A stretch of 64,000 nt of DNA from Fallopia convolvulus (GCA_964016875.1 OZ024737.1:35465683-35529682); one strand, 5' to 3'. Positions 10,001 through 23,821 are shown, counted from the first letter of the stretch. Translations and numbers: made by a program. The notes: generated by a model from the letters alone, not told the origin.

Positions 10001-13000
10001 CCGCTAAACTTTTCTATATCTCATGAAAAGATGAAACTGAGAGGTTACGCTCTGAGTTAACGAAGGTTCGAGCTGAATTGGAGCCTTGGGAGAAGCAATT
10101 GATTGAGCACAAGGGAAAGCTTCAAGTTGCAAGTACCGAATACAAACTGTTAAATGAAAAGGTAAGGTTGGCTAAATATGATTAATGTAGTACAAGAGAG
10201 AAAAGTTAGTTTATTAATTTCTAGCAATAGCATTTCATTTCTATTTTTCAATTAATCTTTTGTATGTGATTTAGCAATCTTTGCCCATTCAAAATGGGAC
10301 ATTTTTTAATGGCAAATTTTCAACTGTAAATCTCGTACAAATTTTTGCCTCTTCCCTTCATCATTGTTGACAGGAAGAGAAGGGCTAGAAAAACGAGGAA
10401 GTTATATTGAAAAATTGCATCGCATAGGATGATCTATTTTATAACTATTTTATTCAAAACTGTGAATGATATAGGATTGTCCCAGTGTTGAAAAACGTTT
10501 GTTTTGGGATGGAGGGTTGTTTTCATATGTGTAATTGTGTATGCTTTGATACTAATATTCTTACTGTTTGAAATATTGAAAGTTATATGTTTACTTTTCA
10601 GCATGAGAGTGCTGTTAAAGCCTTCAAGGACGCTCAAAAGCTGATTAATGATGTACAAGAAACAGTGGAAGCCAAGAAGAAGGATGTATTAAGAATTCAA
10701 AGTGAACTAGGGAAACATGAACAGGAAGCTTCTGAAGCTCGCAGAGTGGAACAAGTATCACTCTTGTACCTTGAATACATTTATTGTTTTTGTTTGATAT
10801 CTACATCGATGTCATTTTACCGCTTTTTTTCTTTTTATCTTGTGTATGGTTTTCTGGAGCTACATGGCTAGCATTGAGGTCATAAATGTTTTGCAGGAAT
10901 GCATCAAGGAGCAAGATGCTCTAATCCCTCTTGAACAAGCTGCTAGACAAAAGGTTGCTGAGCTACTGTCGGTTTCTGAATCTGAAAAGAGCCAAAACTC
11001 TGTTCTAAAAGAGATATTGCGAGCTAAAGAAACTAATCGGATTGAAGGAATATATGGCCGGCTAGGTGATCTTGGTGCTATTGATGGTAGGAGTTTCTTC
11101 TTCTCGTCCTTCCTTGACTGATACATGATCTATTTTTACAAGTGGCAATTGACTTGTATACCTACACCTCAAAGTGTCTTTACTGATAGCTCGAGATAAT
11201 CTAAAACAGTTTCTTTTTGATTATTTTTAGCATTTTTCTTGAATGGTTTATTATTAAGTGTACTATATTTCAAAATTTAATACATTTCAGCTGTGCTTGT
11301 GTAAACAAGTCAATCTTATTGATCAGGCTTAATTAAGATTCGTTGTTGAAAAAAAATGTAAAGATTTGACGTGTAGTGCATCCAAAAACAGTGAAAGTAT
11401 GCGATTCTTCGTTGACTCTCTTATCTCTCTCCCATCTAATCTCTTCTCTTGATGTGGAATTGGGTTGACAGTATCAGCATCTTCTTTGCCAACGCTGATG
11501 GTTATATGCACCTCTGGTTTAGTTAATTTATTCCCTTCTCTTTGTGTTAATTCAGTTAATGTTGCCCATTGATCTCCTGCAGGAAAGTATGATGTTGCTA
11601 TATCAACAGCATGCCCTGGACTTGACTATATTTTAGTTGAGACTGCTGATGCAGCACAAAAATGTGTGGACTTGCTTCGTGAGAAAAATCTTGGTGTTGC
11701 TACATTTATGATCCTGGTTAGATTCCCCAGTCACCATTGTCTTCTGCAATTAGAGGCTAGCTATTTTGAATTGTGTTTTGTACATTTAAATCAGTGTAAG
11801 ATTTTAAATGTTATGGCCAATCATTTCAATATAAAGTAAGGACAATTTACAAATCAAACTAAAACCTGCATTACTGGTTCAGGATGGATAATAATTCGCA
11901 ACAGCTCAAATTTGGGCAATAAGGAAAAAATAGATGGAAAGCACGAGTGCTTATCAAAATAATCACTTTGTCGGCAGTGCATCATATTCTTTCAACTTTA
12001 GATGCGTGAAGCAAGAAAATGTCTGCACTAGGCGTTTGACTCAGGAACTTATAGTATTTAAGATTTACTGTCTCATTTACTTTTAAAGCAGTAATAGTTG
12101 TTTTGTTAGCATAGGAAAAGCTGTTTTCTCCTATGATTTTCTATAATGTGCACAAAAAAATGCTGTTTTCTTTTTACTTGTAGGAAAAACAAGAAAGGCA
12201 TCGGAGTGAACTGTCGAAAAGAGTAAACACTCCAGAAGGGGTTCCAAGGCTTTTTGATCTGGTAAAGGTCAAGGATGAAAGATTGAAGCTTGGATTTTAT
12301 GAAGTAATGCGGAACACGGTTGTGGCTAACAACCTTGATCAGGTGGAAACCTTTTTTGCAGACTTCAAGTTTGCCTTATAATGGACATTAACCTAATTTT
12401 CAGACTTGATCAGAGATCATGTAAATTTTGTCAAAATACTTCTGGATAGTTGTTTCTGTATATTCTGTAATTCCTGTGGATCTTTTATCTTTGTAGGCAA
12501 CCCGCATAGCATATGGTTCAAACAAAGATTTTAAGCGGGTGGTTACCTTGGATGGCGTGTTGTTTGAGAAAGCTGGAACAATGAGTGGTGGGGGAAGCAA
12601 GCCACGTGGTGGTAAAATGGGGACATCCATTCGAGCTGCTACTGTTTCCAGGGAAGCAATCACTGAAGCTCAGGAGAGTTTAGAAACAATGGTTGATAAG
12701 TTGGACAAAATTCGAAAACAGAAGGCTGATGCTGTTAGAAACTACCAGGCTTTGAACCAAGCTATTGACCGCTTGGCAATGGAACTAAAAAAGAGTAACT
12801 CAGAGGTAAAGGATTATCTAATTTCTTGAAATCTTGCCTTTGTTTATACTACTAATGCACATAACACTTGAACTTACCAGATTGATAGTCTACAAAAGCA
12901 ACAAAAGGATCTTGAAAGTCAAGTCAATTCCCTAAAGGAGGCATCAAAACCAAAGGCGGATGAAGTAAATAGGCTCGAAGAGCTCAAAGAAACAATTTCT

Positions 13001-15629
13001 ACTGAAGAGAATGAAATTAACAGACTTGCTGAGAATTCTAGGCATCTTAAAGAAAAGGTTTGTAACTCTTAGGTCTAAAAAGAGTACTGGCTAGTCATGT
13101 GTTTTTTTCTGTGAGTTACTACTTTGATTGATAACATTTGGATTGATGTGGATAAAATTGAAAATTTAAATGCTCCATTTTCCATCTCTGCAGGCTACAG
13201 AGCTTCAGGCGAAAATTGAAAATGCTGGAGGTGAAAGGCTGAAAAAACAAAAGGCCAAAGTGGATAAAATTCAGTCAGTAAGTGCGCATCCTGTGCCAGA
13301 AAAGTGCAATCCTTGAAAAATAAAGGATGTTTGCAACTGATTATTGATTTTTTATCGCCTCAGGATATCGACAAAAATGGAACTGAGATCAACCGCCTAA
13401 AAGTCCAAATAGAAACAGGGGAAAAGAATATAAAGAAGTTGGAGAAGGGGATTGAGGATTCAAAGAAAGAAAGAGAGAGAATTCTGGATGAGAAAACGAA
13501 ACTAATTTCCTCTTTCAAAGAGATAGAGCAGAAGGCATTTAAATGCAAAGAGAATTACGACAAAACACAGAAGGTTTTTGTCATTGTTACTTTTCATCTG
13601 CTGGACTCAACAAGTCGTTCATTTTCATTTCACATTTATGATTTGCTATTTTCCGTTTTTTTTTTTACATATGCGCTTTAACTTTTCTTTGGTTCTTTCT
13701 GTTTCTTTTTTTGTTTTTTTAGCTGATTGATGAACACAGGGAGGTGTTAGATCAAGCAAAAGATGACTATGAAAAGCTGAAGAAAACAGTGGATGAGCTA
13801 CGGACATCTGAGGTTCTGTAATCTATCATATTTGATACGACTTACAATTTCAATTGAATTTTGAAAATATTTATTAGTGACAATTGTTTCTTCAACAGGT
13901 TGATGCTGATTTCAGACTTAAAGATACGAGGAAAATTTGCAAGGAATTGGAGATGAAGGAGAAGGGTTACAACAAGAAGCTTGCTGAGTTGGAAAATTCT
14001 CTTATACAGCATATGGAACAGTAGGAATTTTATCAAGCACTTCATTGTTCAGCTAATAGCATTTGCAAGCATATATAATTCGTGTCGTCTATTGCAGAAT
14101 AAAGAAAGATTCTCTTGACATGGACAAGCTTCAGGCAGCTCTGGCAGATGAGACTCTTAACACACCGTGTGAACTCAAAAGGGCTCCTGAGATGGTGGCA
14201 TGCCTAGAAGCTCAACTTAAAGAGATGAATCCTAATCTTGATTCAATTGCAGAGTATGTTCCTCACATGTTTCTCCTCAAGTAAAGCATTTCTTTTTGGT
14301 TTTCCTGATTTGTATGTCGAATAAATTTCAAGATATCGACGCAAGCTGTCGCTGTACAATGAACGGGTTGAGGAACTTAATGGAGTTACACGAGAACGCG
14401 ATGATATAAAGAAGCAATATGATGAGTTGAAAAAGAAAAGGCAAGAATTCTCACCTTATGTATCTTTCTTTTTGCATTGAAAAAGCATATATTTTCTGTT
14501 AGTCTAGTGACTGTTGAAAATTTTGACAAAAGCAAATAAGCGACTGTTGATAAAGAAACAGCATATTCTTGGAAAAAGAGAAGTCGAACTTCTTACTGAT
14601 CTCCTAGTCTCAATCTGTCTATACATCTTAAATAATTATCAATCCTTTGATATGCATATGCCAAATTTATACTCTGTATTGACTCCTATTGCAGGTTAGA
14701 TGAGTTTATGGCTGGATTTAATGCAATATCTTTGAAGTTGAAAGAAATGTATCAGGTTTGTGACTAAACTTATTGCACTCCCTTGTGGTGCCTTGGCTAC
14801 TGCTTCAGCATTGGGGCTTATACTATGTTCAATTCTTTTGTTCATGAATCTGTTCTATTTATTACATTTCATTGCCATGCTCTATATGCTCACTGATGGT
14901 TTGAGATCTTCGTGGTATAAAATTGTCTACAGATGATCACACTTGGAGGAGATGCGGAGCTTGAGTTGGTGGACTCATTGGATCCTTTCTCTGAAGGTGT
15001 GGTTTTCAGTGTTAGACCACCAAAGAAAAGTTGGAAGAACATTGCTAACTTATCGGGCGGTGAGAAGGTAAATGTTTTAGCATTATGGTATGCTGCTTGA
15101 AAGTACCCTCAATTCGAAGAAACCATTTCTAAAAAATAATATTTGCTGATTTTCTTAACATTTTTTTTTCAGACTCTCAGTTCTCTTGCTCTTGTTTTTG
15201 CACTTCATCATTACAAGCCAACACCACTTTACGTAATGGACGAGATTGATGCTGCTCTTGGTATGTTAAATGTATTTTTGTTTTTTATTATTGGCTTTAA
15301 TCCCGCTTCTTCCTGTTTTTCTCACCAATATAAGTTGTTGCCTGTTTTTGTAGACTTCAAGAATGTTTCAATAGTCGGACATTATGTCAAAGATCGTACC
15401 AAGGATGCACAATTCATAATCATCAGGTGGGTATTTTTTAGTATACTATTATACTAATCAAATTTCCATATCAAATTTTACTCAATTGGCGCGTCCACCA
15501 TCTTGCAGCCTTCGGAACAACATGTTCGAGTTGGCAGATCGACTTGTTGGGATATACAAAACCTCCAACTGCACAAAAAGCGTAACCATTGATCCTGGAA
15601 ACTTTGTCGTCTCTCAAAAAGCTGCTTGA
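7032..15629 (+). CDS. SMC4: Condensin subunit SMC4 (CAP-C homologue), 28 exons
   Basis: SMC4 pairs with SMC2 in the condensin ATPase that compacts mitotic chromosomes. Coding exons: 7032-7181, 7308-7397, 7555-7656, 7767-7943, 8033-8163, 8697-8775, 8853-9010, 9095-9170, 9374-9502, 9695-9839, 10031-10161, 10602-10754, 10897-11086, 11583-11716, 12184-12342, 12497-12805, 12881-13057, 13194-13277, 13364-13573, 13723-13812, 13899-14020, 14098-14253, 14333-14440, 14695-14755, 14933-15067, 15173-15260, 15354-15426, 15509-15629. They sum to 1245 codons plus stop with consistent phases, close to the Arabidopsis protein (about 1240). Seen: Walker A GPNGSGKS (57-64), Q-loop region, long coiled coils, hinge from about 556 (IEGIYGRLGDLGAID) with the downstream MSGGG block, signature NLSGGEK (1146-1152), Walker B LYVMDE (1171-1176). 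No stop or frame break. One intron (14441-14694) begins GC. The ATG chosen is the first in frame before the conserved RLFI-EMVM-NFKSYAG block; a second Met is at residue 8. Confidence 0.96.
14441..14694 (+). other. GC-AG intron in SMC4
   Basis: Exon 23 ends AAAG and the intron opens with GCAAGA instead of GT; it closes with TTGCAG at 14694. Joining there completes an Arg codon and continues RLDEFMAGFN, the conserved SMC4 sequence. A GT donor that keeps this sequence is not visible. GC-AG introns are a small known class in plants. Confidence 0.85.
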
Positions 15630-16743
15630 TGTGTGTTCTTTCATCTTTCAATGTGTATGTAATGCTATTTGATATGTTGCTCTTAAGTTGTGCAGTGATT
15701 CGTAGATTGTGTTAGTGTGGCCTTCAGACATTTGAGAATTTGCTTAGATTTGTAAGCCGCGTTGACGTTGTTCTGGCCTTGAGTTTGTTCATGTTGCTCG
15801 TGAACAATTACATAGGTATTTTAAGGTTGCGTTCTCTCTTTCTATGCGATAAATTGATAATTAACATGGTCGCATGTGACATGAAATGTCTGATTATAAA
15901 TGATGTTTAATCCGGTTGTCTTGAACTGAACTATTCAAGCTGTTATTGACCCGATCAAATTTAAGCAAGTTTTTAATTGTCACAGTTTTTTCCCCTTGTT
16001 CTTGCCAACTATATAATTGCAAGAGTTCATTTCATGCTTATTGTTTTGTACACATTTTAACTCCTTTTTTTCAGTTTTAAATTATACCATTATAAAATTA
16101 TAAAGTGTACACAGATAAATATATCTCAATGTGTTTGAGGAATTGAATTTAATCTGTCCCAATTATGCAATTTGCTAAACTGTTTACATATTCCACGTGA
16201 TTGCGAAGGAGTTAACTGGTCGAGGAATTGTAAGTGCATGGTCGAGTGAAAATCTTTAAAATTTGCGAAGGATATTTTGTCCCCATAATTGTGCATGACT
16301 TCAACGGTTATTAAAAAATACTATAAGCAAGATGAAGGGGGAGAATTTCTTAGCAAAGCAAAATATACATACCGATTGACACTATGCAAGAATCTTTGTC
16401 AGGGGTCAGATATTTTTACCATCAGAGAATTTATTAAACAAGCTTCCATTACCAATCGAAAGTTGACACTATGCAAGAATCCTTCACAGGGGTCCGATTA
16501 ATTTTCCCCATCAAGAAATCTATTTAACATGGTTCCATAAGCAACTCTATAGAAACTATAATTGCCAAAAACCTATTTTCATTAATTCATGGGAAAAGAA
16601 ATGAATTTTCAAATACAGAAGAAAAGAGGGGAGGGAAAAATAACAAAAAATAAAAAACAAAAAGAGAACATAGGATTGAGTATTAAATTATTACCCTAGT
16701 GCATTTCTACATTTTGAGCTTATGTTGGTGAAATAAGGGAAGT
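15630..16743. repeat. SMC4 3' UTR and intergenic DNA with a divergent 85-bp tandem repeat
   Basis: SMC4 and the next gene are convergent. From about 16375 to 16550 two diverged copies of an 85-90-bp unit lie side by side; each starts TTGACACTATGCAAGAATC, followed by CAGGGGTC and an AT-rich tail with CATCA-GA. Otherwise I see no gene here. Confidence 0.55.
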
Positions 16744-19700
16744 TTATATGAAGAGGTATTGCTGTAAATGCTTAGTTCTCTTCTTACTCTTGAGTTTCCT
16801 GAAAGCAGAAGACTCTATTTGCCTTATTCTCTCTCTACTCACACCCATTAACTCACCTATCTCTTGCAGTGTCTTCATCCTCCCGTCGTCCATTCCAAAC
16901 CTCCACTTGATCACCTGCTTCTCCCTTTGAGTTAGGGTGTCCAATACTTTCGCAAGATCAAGCTTCATGAACTGCTTTATCAGCAAGTCTTCCGTCGTTT
17001 CAGCATCCGGGTCAGCTATCACTTCCTGAGAAAATAATTTTTTTTAGTTATTAGGTCTTGTCCCCATATTTCTTCATGCTCTAATAAAAAACAAAAGACA
17101 TCTTTCTCAGACTAATAGGATATATTTGTTTTTGGAAACTATTACCCTAATTGAAAAAGATAAGACCCGTAAAAATAGTTTAAAAAATCCTAAATAATTA
17201 AGATCTAATTGAATCTTTCCAAATCTCCTAAGGGCATAGGTTAGAAAAACCAATGTTATAAGATGCAAATTCTACTTCGATAGCCTTTTTCTGGTAAAAT
17301 AAAAGATAAAAAGCTGTAAAGGAACTAGAGAAAAAGATGCACCGAAGGTTTGAGGCTCTCGTTGATTCCGAACTTCTGGTCTAGAGACCTTGGAGCCTTG
17401 GGAGTCATTAAAACAGCATTGAGTCTCTTCATTGAAAGCCCTGCAGCTTCTGCAACCTCTTCATTCCCGGGGTGTCTTCCATTTTCACTATATAATTGCT
17501 TTCTCGCCTCCCTCACTCTGTAACTCGCCTCAACCATATGGAACTGTTTTGCAAAGAAAAATCAGAATAAAGTCAACGAGAACGCCGGCTAATATAGCTA
17601 AGTCTTAGTCATATTAATATGGAGCAAAACATACAGGTAGTCTAATTGTCCTTGACTGCTCTGTGAGAGATTTTCTAACTGCTTGCTTAATCCACCAGTG
17701 AGCGTAAGTGGAGAACTTGAAGCCCTTTGAGGCATCAAACTTCTCTGCTCCTCTCACAAGTCCCCTACATCCTTCCTGAAAAGTTGCAAAAAAAAAAAAA
17801 ACAGTCTCAAGTAAGTAATCTGTTCAATACAAAGAACAGTAAATAAAGTTTTTATTGCAGATGAGAATGGGTAGCAACCTGAACGAGATCTTGAAGACTC
17901 ATCCCAGATCCTTGGTATTTCTTGGCAATTGAAATGACGAGCCGAATGTTGCTTTTGATCATTTTATCCTTGCACTGAATACCATAGGTCAATCGCTGCC
18001 TTAGGGTCTTGTGGTCAACTCTTGCAGCAGCAGCCCATTGCACAATGGAAGGCTCGCCAAGGCCTCGTTCCTTAAGCTCCCTAAAAAGCTTCTCTAGTTT
18101 TATTAAGTCCTGAATAAAAGGTATATCAATCACAGAGAAGTAAGCACTTAAAAAAAATATTCAGTTCAATTAAATGAGCTGGTGCAACAAGAGGATAAAC
18201 ATTTGACCGCAAAAGCAATTGCATACATAGTGCATAGTGTACAAGTAAAAGATTTATAAGCTTAACATGTATGTTATGTATCTTCGTTATTAATGTCTAT
18301 TGTGCTAGCTGAATATGAAAGGAAGGAGATGGTGTTATGATCCTATGACATTGGCCAGTAGTTTCTACTGTCATAAGAGTTCATTATACAGTGGCTACAG
18401 GGAACAACTATGTTAAGCATGAAAAACATCAATGATAGAATGACCATCTTGTGTAGAGGTGAGCTTAGTACATCAGAGCAGCTGTTAAAGTATGCTTGAA
18501 TCCTTATTGTAGACAGTATTGCTGGGTTAATAGTAGCAGAAAACATGACATGGATAAAGAAAAATGCTTCAAATGCCATGGATTTTAAATAAATGCAAAC
18601 CAACAAAAGTGTCATTAAGAATTATTCTCAGATTGGAAATTACTTGTGGGTATCCAGCCATCCACGAGACTTTATAAAGAATAAAATACAAGATAAGATT
18701 ACTCCAATCTATTAGCCATCGGTACTCATCATTAAAACCAACTCCTTCAATGTTAAAGTCTTAATAGCGGCTTTGCTTTTGGTATTTCACTTCCTCTCTA
18801 CACCTCATCAAAATTGTAAGTGTTATCAACGGACATAATATAAATACTTTCTTAAGGAAACAAATTGAGCTTTTTCAGAAACTATAAGAAGGGGGGAAAT
18901 ATGCTAAAAATGCCAGGCAACAGTAGGAATTCAGAGAAAGAATCATAGTACTTCATGCAGGTAAAGGTCTAATATCTAACTTATTTTCATATTGCATATA
19001 TACCTAAGTGGTCTTAGATGTGTATCAGGCATTAGTGCAAAGTGCAAATGTAATATTGGGACAAAACACACTGGTTTAAATAAGAACTAAACAATTCATG
19101 AATAAGTAACATTAACTTGTGAAATGCACCTGAATTCCTACAGATAACTCTTGCTCTTCACTAGCTGTTAGAAGCTTGGAACCGCTGGTACTTCCTCGTA
19201 AATAACGAAGGGGATCAGAATACTTTACTTCTTGTGCAGTTGCACGCTTCTTCCGACTAGAAGTTGTTTTCACGGGAACAATAATAGCAGCTTTCTCTGC
19301 TGCCTTTGCTCTCTTAGCTTTTCTCTCTACTTGACGTGTTGACCGGACAGTTTTACTCTCAGATAATTGTAATTGCAGAAGTTCAAGCTCTTCTATTGTT
19401 GGCTCTACATCATCATGTTCATTTGTTTTGTAGTCTATGGAGTAACCAGATATGAGACTAGTTTCTGACTCCATTGAATCAGTAGTACCAGCAGTCTGTT
19501 CACTTTGTAGGAGCTGAGAATTCTTTCCCCAGAAAAACTCACCACCAGACCAGGCACTTTCAGATTTTGCTTCTGATTTCTCATCCTGCTCAACATGGGC
19601 CAGCGACGCTGCATCCTTTGCAAACTTGACTGCTGCTCGTGCTAATGCAACAGCTTCAGCAGCTGCTGCAGCAACTACAGCTTCTTTGCAGTTGATAAGC

Positions 19701-21420
19701 GCTTCTGTAGTCATTGCAGCCTGCACATATGCATTAACTAATATACTTAGACATTCAGTTGCTAGAAAGGAGCCTTATTATCTGCGAGGAAACAGTTCGG
19801 TCATGGAAAGGGTGTCTTCTGCAGTTTTGGGTGGACATTACATAGAGCCAAATTGCTAGAACCCTGAAGGGACAGAAAATCTCAAACAAAAGTATTGGAG
19901 AATTTCAAGCTCAGTCAAATCATGTGGTTCTCTGGTTCTTCTTTTACTTCAAATGTAACGCAATACCAATACTTTTTCCTCCTGTCTTGTCTTTCTTTTC
20001 ATGTTCTCTCCCCAAAGTTTTGCAGCCTACTCTAGAGTTGTTTTTCTTTTATTCACTGACATAGAATTTTGACACTCAACTAGTAAGTTTAATAAAAAAA
20101 ACATATAACAAGCCTGACTCACAGAAAAAAACAAGAGAAACAATCATAATGAACTGTGGTACACCAAGCTTCTTCTATGTGCAAGATTGAATTTGAGAAA
20201 TACCTCATTCGACATTCTCAAGTAAGTCAATGGAACCTCTGCAGCAAGCACATTGGATTTGGAATCCCCATCTAATGAAGGTATGTGTAGCTTCATCCGA
20301 TCAAGAACTGCAGTACTTTCAGCATTCGAGATTGATGGTGCAGTGGAGACAATACATTGTACACGGACGCATACAGAAGAGTTATGTTTAACTGCCAAAG
20401 TTGCAACAAATATATAATTTCAATCACTAAATTAAAATGGTGTTGCAAAGTGACAAAGAGGAATTAATTCATCATTCAACATGTAATTTAACTACAATGA
20501 AATGTCAGTAAAAATACAAGTACCCTGACAAAGACCCTTATCAGAGCTTAATATCTTATCACTTTGACTGAATGACATTTGTAATGGGCTTCATTACTAC
20601 TCAAGTCCATCAAGAGCCAAAGTCAGAACCTAGTCTACTACTTATTGACGCATTAGAATCATTAGTAGGAGAAAAAAGATGGATGAAGATTTACAGCTTA
20701 TTAAACTTAGTTTTCAGCAATTTGTCCAAAAATAAGCTTTAATGACAAAATAACCTTAACCATTATAAACATATAGTCTGAGTTCATAATTATCAAATTA
20801 TTAATGGCATGCAATATTTGCTGCAAGGAATTGAGTACATGTCAAGCTGGATGGCTTCCAAATACATATAACTTAACAATAAACATGAAGCATTAAACCA
20901 AACGAATGCTGAGGGACAGAAGAGCTTTTTCATTCAAGCTCTTTATTCCAATTGGATACTTCTCTTTTTTTCCAATATTGTGGTCGTCAATTCTTAATCC
21001 AATTCTTCACCAGCCAAATCTATATAATATGCAATGCCAGTGGAAAAAACCTTCAAACCAAACAAGAGGAACAGCGAACTGTTTCATCAAAATAGTCAAA
21101 CAAGCAAAAGCTTCAATATTTCAATTCGATAGCCCTTCTTTAAAATTAGAAGTTTTCATTTCATCCATCAATTACACCAATATTATTATTGCCAATGCCA
21201 GCCTCATCATAACCATTCATCTTCAGTCAAATACTCCAACCAGATACTGAAATTCACTCGAATTATTGTGAATTCAGAAGACATCAAAATTTCTCCAATG
21301 ATAAGACAATCAATTGAGAGGAGAAAACATACAGCAGAAGGCGGAAGTGGGCGGGCGTATCTTGGAGTAGATAGAGAAGGTATCTGGCTGGCATTTGAAC
21401 TGCGGCACTAAACATGACAT
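16744..21420 (-). CDS. SIG2: Plastid RNA polymerase sigma factor, SIG2 type, 7 exons
   Basis: A nuclear gene for a sigma factor of the plastid-encoded RNA polymerase. In Arabidopsis SIG2 serves chloroplast tRNA and some photosystem genes. Exons in transcript order: 21333-21420, 20204-20391, 19130-19720, 17879-18109, 17635-17775, 17343-17543, 16744-17025, giving 573 residues with consistent phases (Arabidopsis SIG2: 572). Seen: an N-terminus MSCLVPQFKC with a Ser/Pro-rich transit-peptide-like stretch; an Ala-rich AAAAEAVALARAA segment in exon 3; the start of the conserved region, DPLRYLRG..SKLLT (about 260-285); region 2.1-2.2 (DKMIKSNIRLVISIAKKYQG); region 2.3-2.4 FKFSTYAHWWIKQAV, which melts and contacts the -10 element; region 3 in exon 6; region 4.2 helix-turn-helix EIGELMGVSRERIRQIE in exon 7. 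The extreme C-terminus (QQYLFI) is slightly shorter than in Arabidopsis. The ATG is the first in frame with the transit peptide. A SINE lies about 290 bp upstream. Confidence 0.94.
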
Positions 21421-21708
21421 CTTCTAGGTATTCACTCTAATGGTAGTAGCTAGAAGTCCCTGATTATCAACATAGGAATGGCGTACAACTGGAGAAGAGA
21501 ATGAGAGAGATGGCGGAAGAGAAGAGAAGAGAAGAGGGAATTGGGGTTGTGGTCAGAACTGGGGCTGCAAACCTGATAAACGGATAAGGAGACCATTGCT
21601 AACTGGTAGGGTAAAATTGTAATTTGGCAATAAGCAAATAGCTCATGGTGTGCCATACACGAGTTTTGGTTTGAATTACAACACTTGTTCAGTATCTTTA
21701 GCTGAATC

Positions 21709-21910
21709 TCCTTAAGTGTGGTAAAGTGGTGCTAGACTCCTTAAGTGTTGTGCAGGAGGTTCGAAGTTCGAATCTCACTGGCAGCATGTATGGAAAAATT
21801 GATATTGGGAGGGTCTCCCCCAAAATGGGGCCACGAAGTACCCGGTCCGGATGTAGAGCGGTGTTCGACCGATCGAACCGGGCGAGCCAAAAGACAAGAC
21901 CAAAAAAAAA
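21709..21910 (+). mobile_element. SINE retrotransposon with 18-bp target duplication
   Basis: AGTATCTTTAGCTGAATC occurs exactly at 21691-21708 and again at 21911-21928, flanking about 200 bp that ends in an A-rich tail (21901-21910). Near the 5' end is a pol III B box (GTTCGAATC at about 21768-21776), with an A-box-like stretch roughly 40 bp before it. The middle is moderately GC-rich (CCCGGTCCGG, AACCGGGCGAGCC). This is the structure of a tRNA-derived plant SINE. It has no coding function. It lies in the upstream region of the SIG2 gene. Confidence 0.88.
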
Positions 21911-21928
21911 AGTATCTTTAGCTGAATC

Positions 21929-23820
21929 GAGATTTGAGGGTTTTGATTAAAAGTTTATTATTTAATTAGGCAACGAATTGTTAGATCTCATTTAATTCCA
22001 TTCTATTATAAAATATAATCAAATAACTTACTAAGACAATTATTTACTATTTATATAAAAATTGGAAATAATATAGATAAATATCACCTTTTTTTGTAAT
22101 AAGATAGATATCACTTTTTAAAAAATAAAATTTTTATTATTAAATTTGTTCATAATTTGACTGAATCATTTTTAAAAGAAAGACACAATAATAAAATTCC
22201 AAGCGTATTAATATACTAAGATTATTTAAAGACCAAAAAAGACAAGGAGCATTACTAAATTTAAAGTATAATAATAAATGATATAGATAATACATTCTTC
22301 TTGACATCTAAAAATAAAATAATTTAACTAAGATAATTTAGATAATCTATAAACTAATATTCCAAAAAATTAGCGTAAGTTTTGTCATAATCATGATTTC
22401 TCTTGAATTGACCACTTTGATTAACATCAAGGGCAAGTTCACCACTACTTGCTTAAAATAATTACTTCCTCCAACACATGAAGCTCCTCCATACTCACCA
22501 CTTCCTCCGAATCCAAATGGAAATGTATTAACAAAATTTACTAAATGGAAGGTAGCTTCAAATCCGCTTTAGATTGGTTCGGATATTAACATTATTGTAA
22601 CCAAATGTAGGAGGTAGTCCTTATGATTGCGACCCATGAGCTTTTATCTACATGATTTTTGTCTATTTCATTTTCAAGAATTCATGATCATTGAATTTGT
22701 TGTACGTAGAATCAAGAATCATGAGCATGAGCATGATTTTATCTTCATCACATCGACCTAGATGTTTAGTTTGTTTTATGTGTAATGCTCTATCTTGGAG
22801 GCAAATTAAAGCTTGAGTTTTATAACATGTTTTTTCTCAATCAACTTTTTTATTACTTGGTTGTCAACCATCGTCTTTTCATACCTTTTTTTTTCTGTTT
22901 AATGACTTTCTTTCTCATGTTCGCCATCTTCGTTCTTGTAAGACGCTCTTATGAAGTGACTTCATGATAAATGTACTCTTGCTCATCTTCATCTACTTCC
23001 AAACCAACACAAAATAATGGATTTTTATATGACCCTATTGTGCGAGAACCTGCTTAAGATCCTTTAGATGACTCCTTTCTCCTTCATAATATATCAGTGT
23101 GTGGGGCAGCATTGTCCATGCCACTTTTACATTTTTAAAATAGGCCCCACATGATCAAATTGCGATTGTTCCTCTTAAGTTAACTCATCTTGGAAGGATT
23201 CTTTAACTTTGTTCAACTAACAAGTGGAAAAATACAAATCGTGTAAGTTGGAGCTTAAAATATGATATTACAAATTATGATTGGATGAATACTTACTATA
23301 CATTTTTCAGACGCGCCACTTGGATTTCGGTGTTCAATTTGATGAATATCACCATGAAGCTTTACTAGTAAAAGCATAGATCAAACTTTGGAGTGACATT
23401 CTAATCCTAATCCACTCTCTACCCTTGTCTTTATTGCATGTAGCAACAACTCTTTCCCACAAACATCCTATTTTTTAGGTTAATACTATTAATTGAACAT
23501 TGAGAATATCAAGATAAAAATGACACAATTATAAAAGTCCAATCATGCTTAAAAAGACACTGCAATAATATACTAATTGGTTGGAGTGAGTATTGTGGAA
23601 TGGATTAAGGAAGAAGTAGGGTATTTATGATGAATACTAATAAGATTTAATGATATAGATGTAATGACTTAATTTGATATAATGGTTGTTGGTGATTTGT
23701 GTCGAGTCATCAAATCCCTATGAGAGCATGTTGAGGTTAACAAGTCATATTGATAATGTCGATTGAGGAATTGGCATATATGACTTTCCATGATGTGATT
23801 ATAGAGAGTTGTCATGTATG
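21929..23820. other. AT-rich intergenic DNA with a possible third Harbinger ORF1 scrap
   Basis: Most of this is AT-rich with no clear gene. On the minus strand around 23310-23440 the reading RVVATCNKDKGREW... followed by DIHQIEHRNPSGASEK resembles the middle of plant Harbinger ORF1 proteins, but it needs frame changes. Further along the same strand (22430-23200) only scattered, stop-ridden similarity remains. Weak evidence. Confidence 0.3.
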
Positions 23821-23821
23821 A

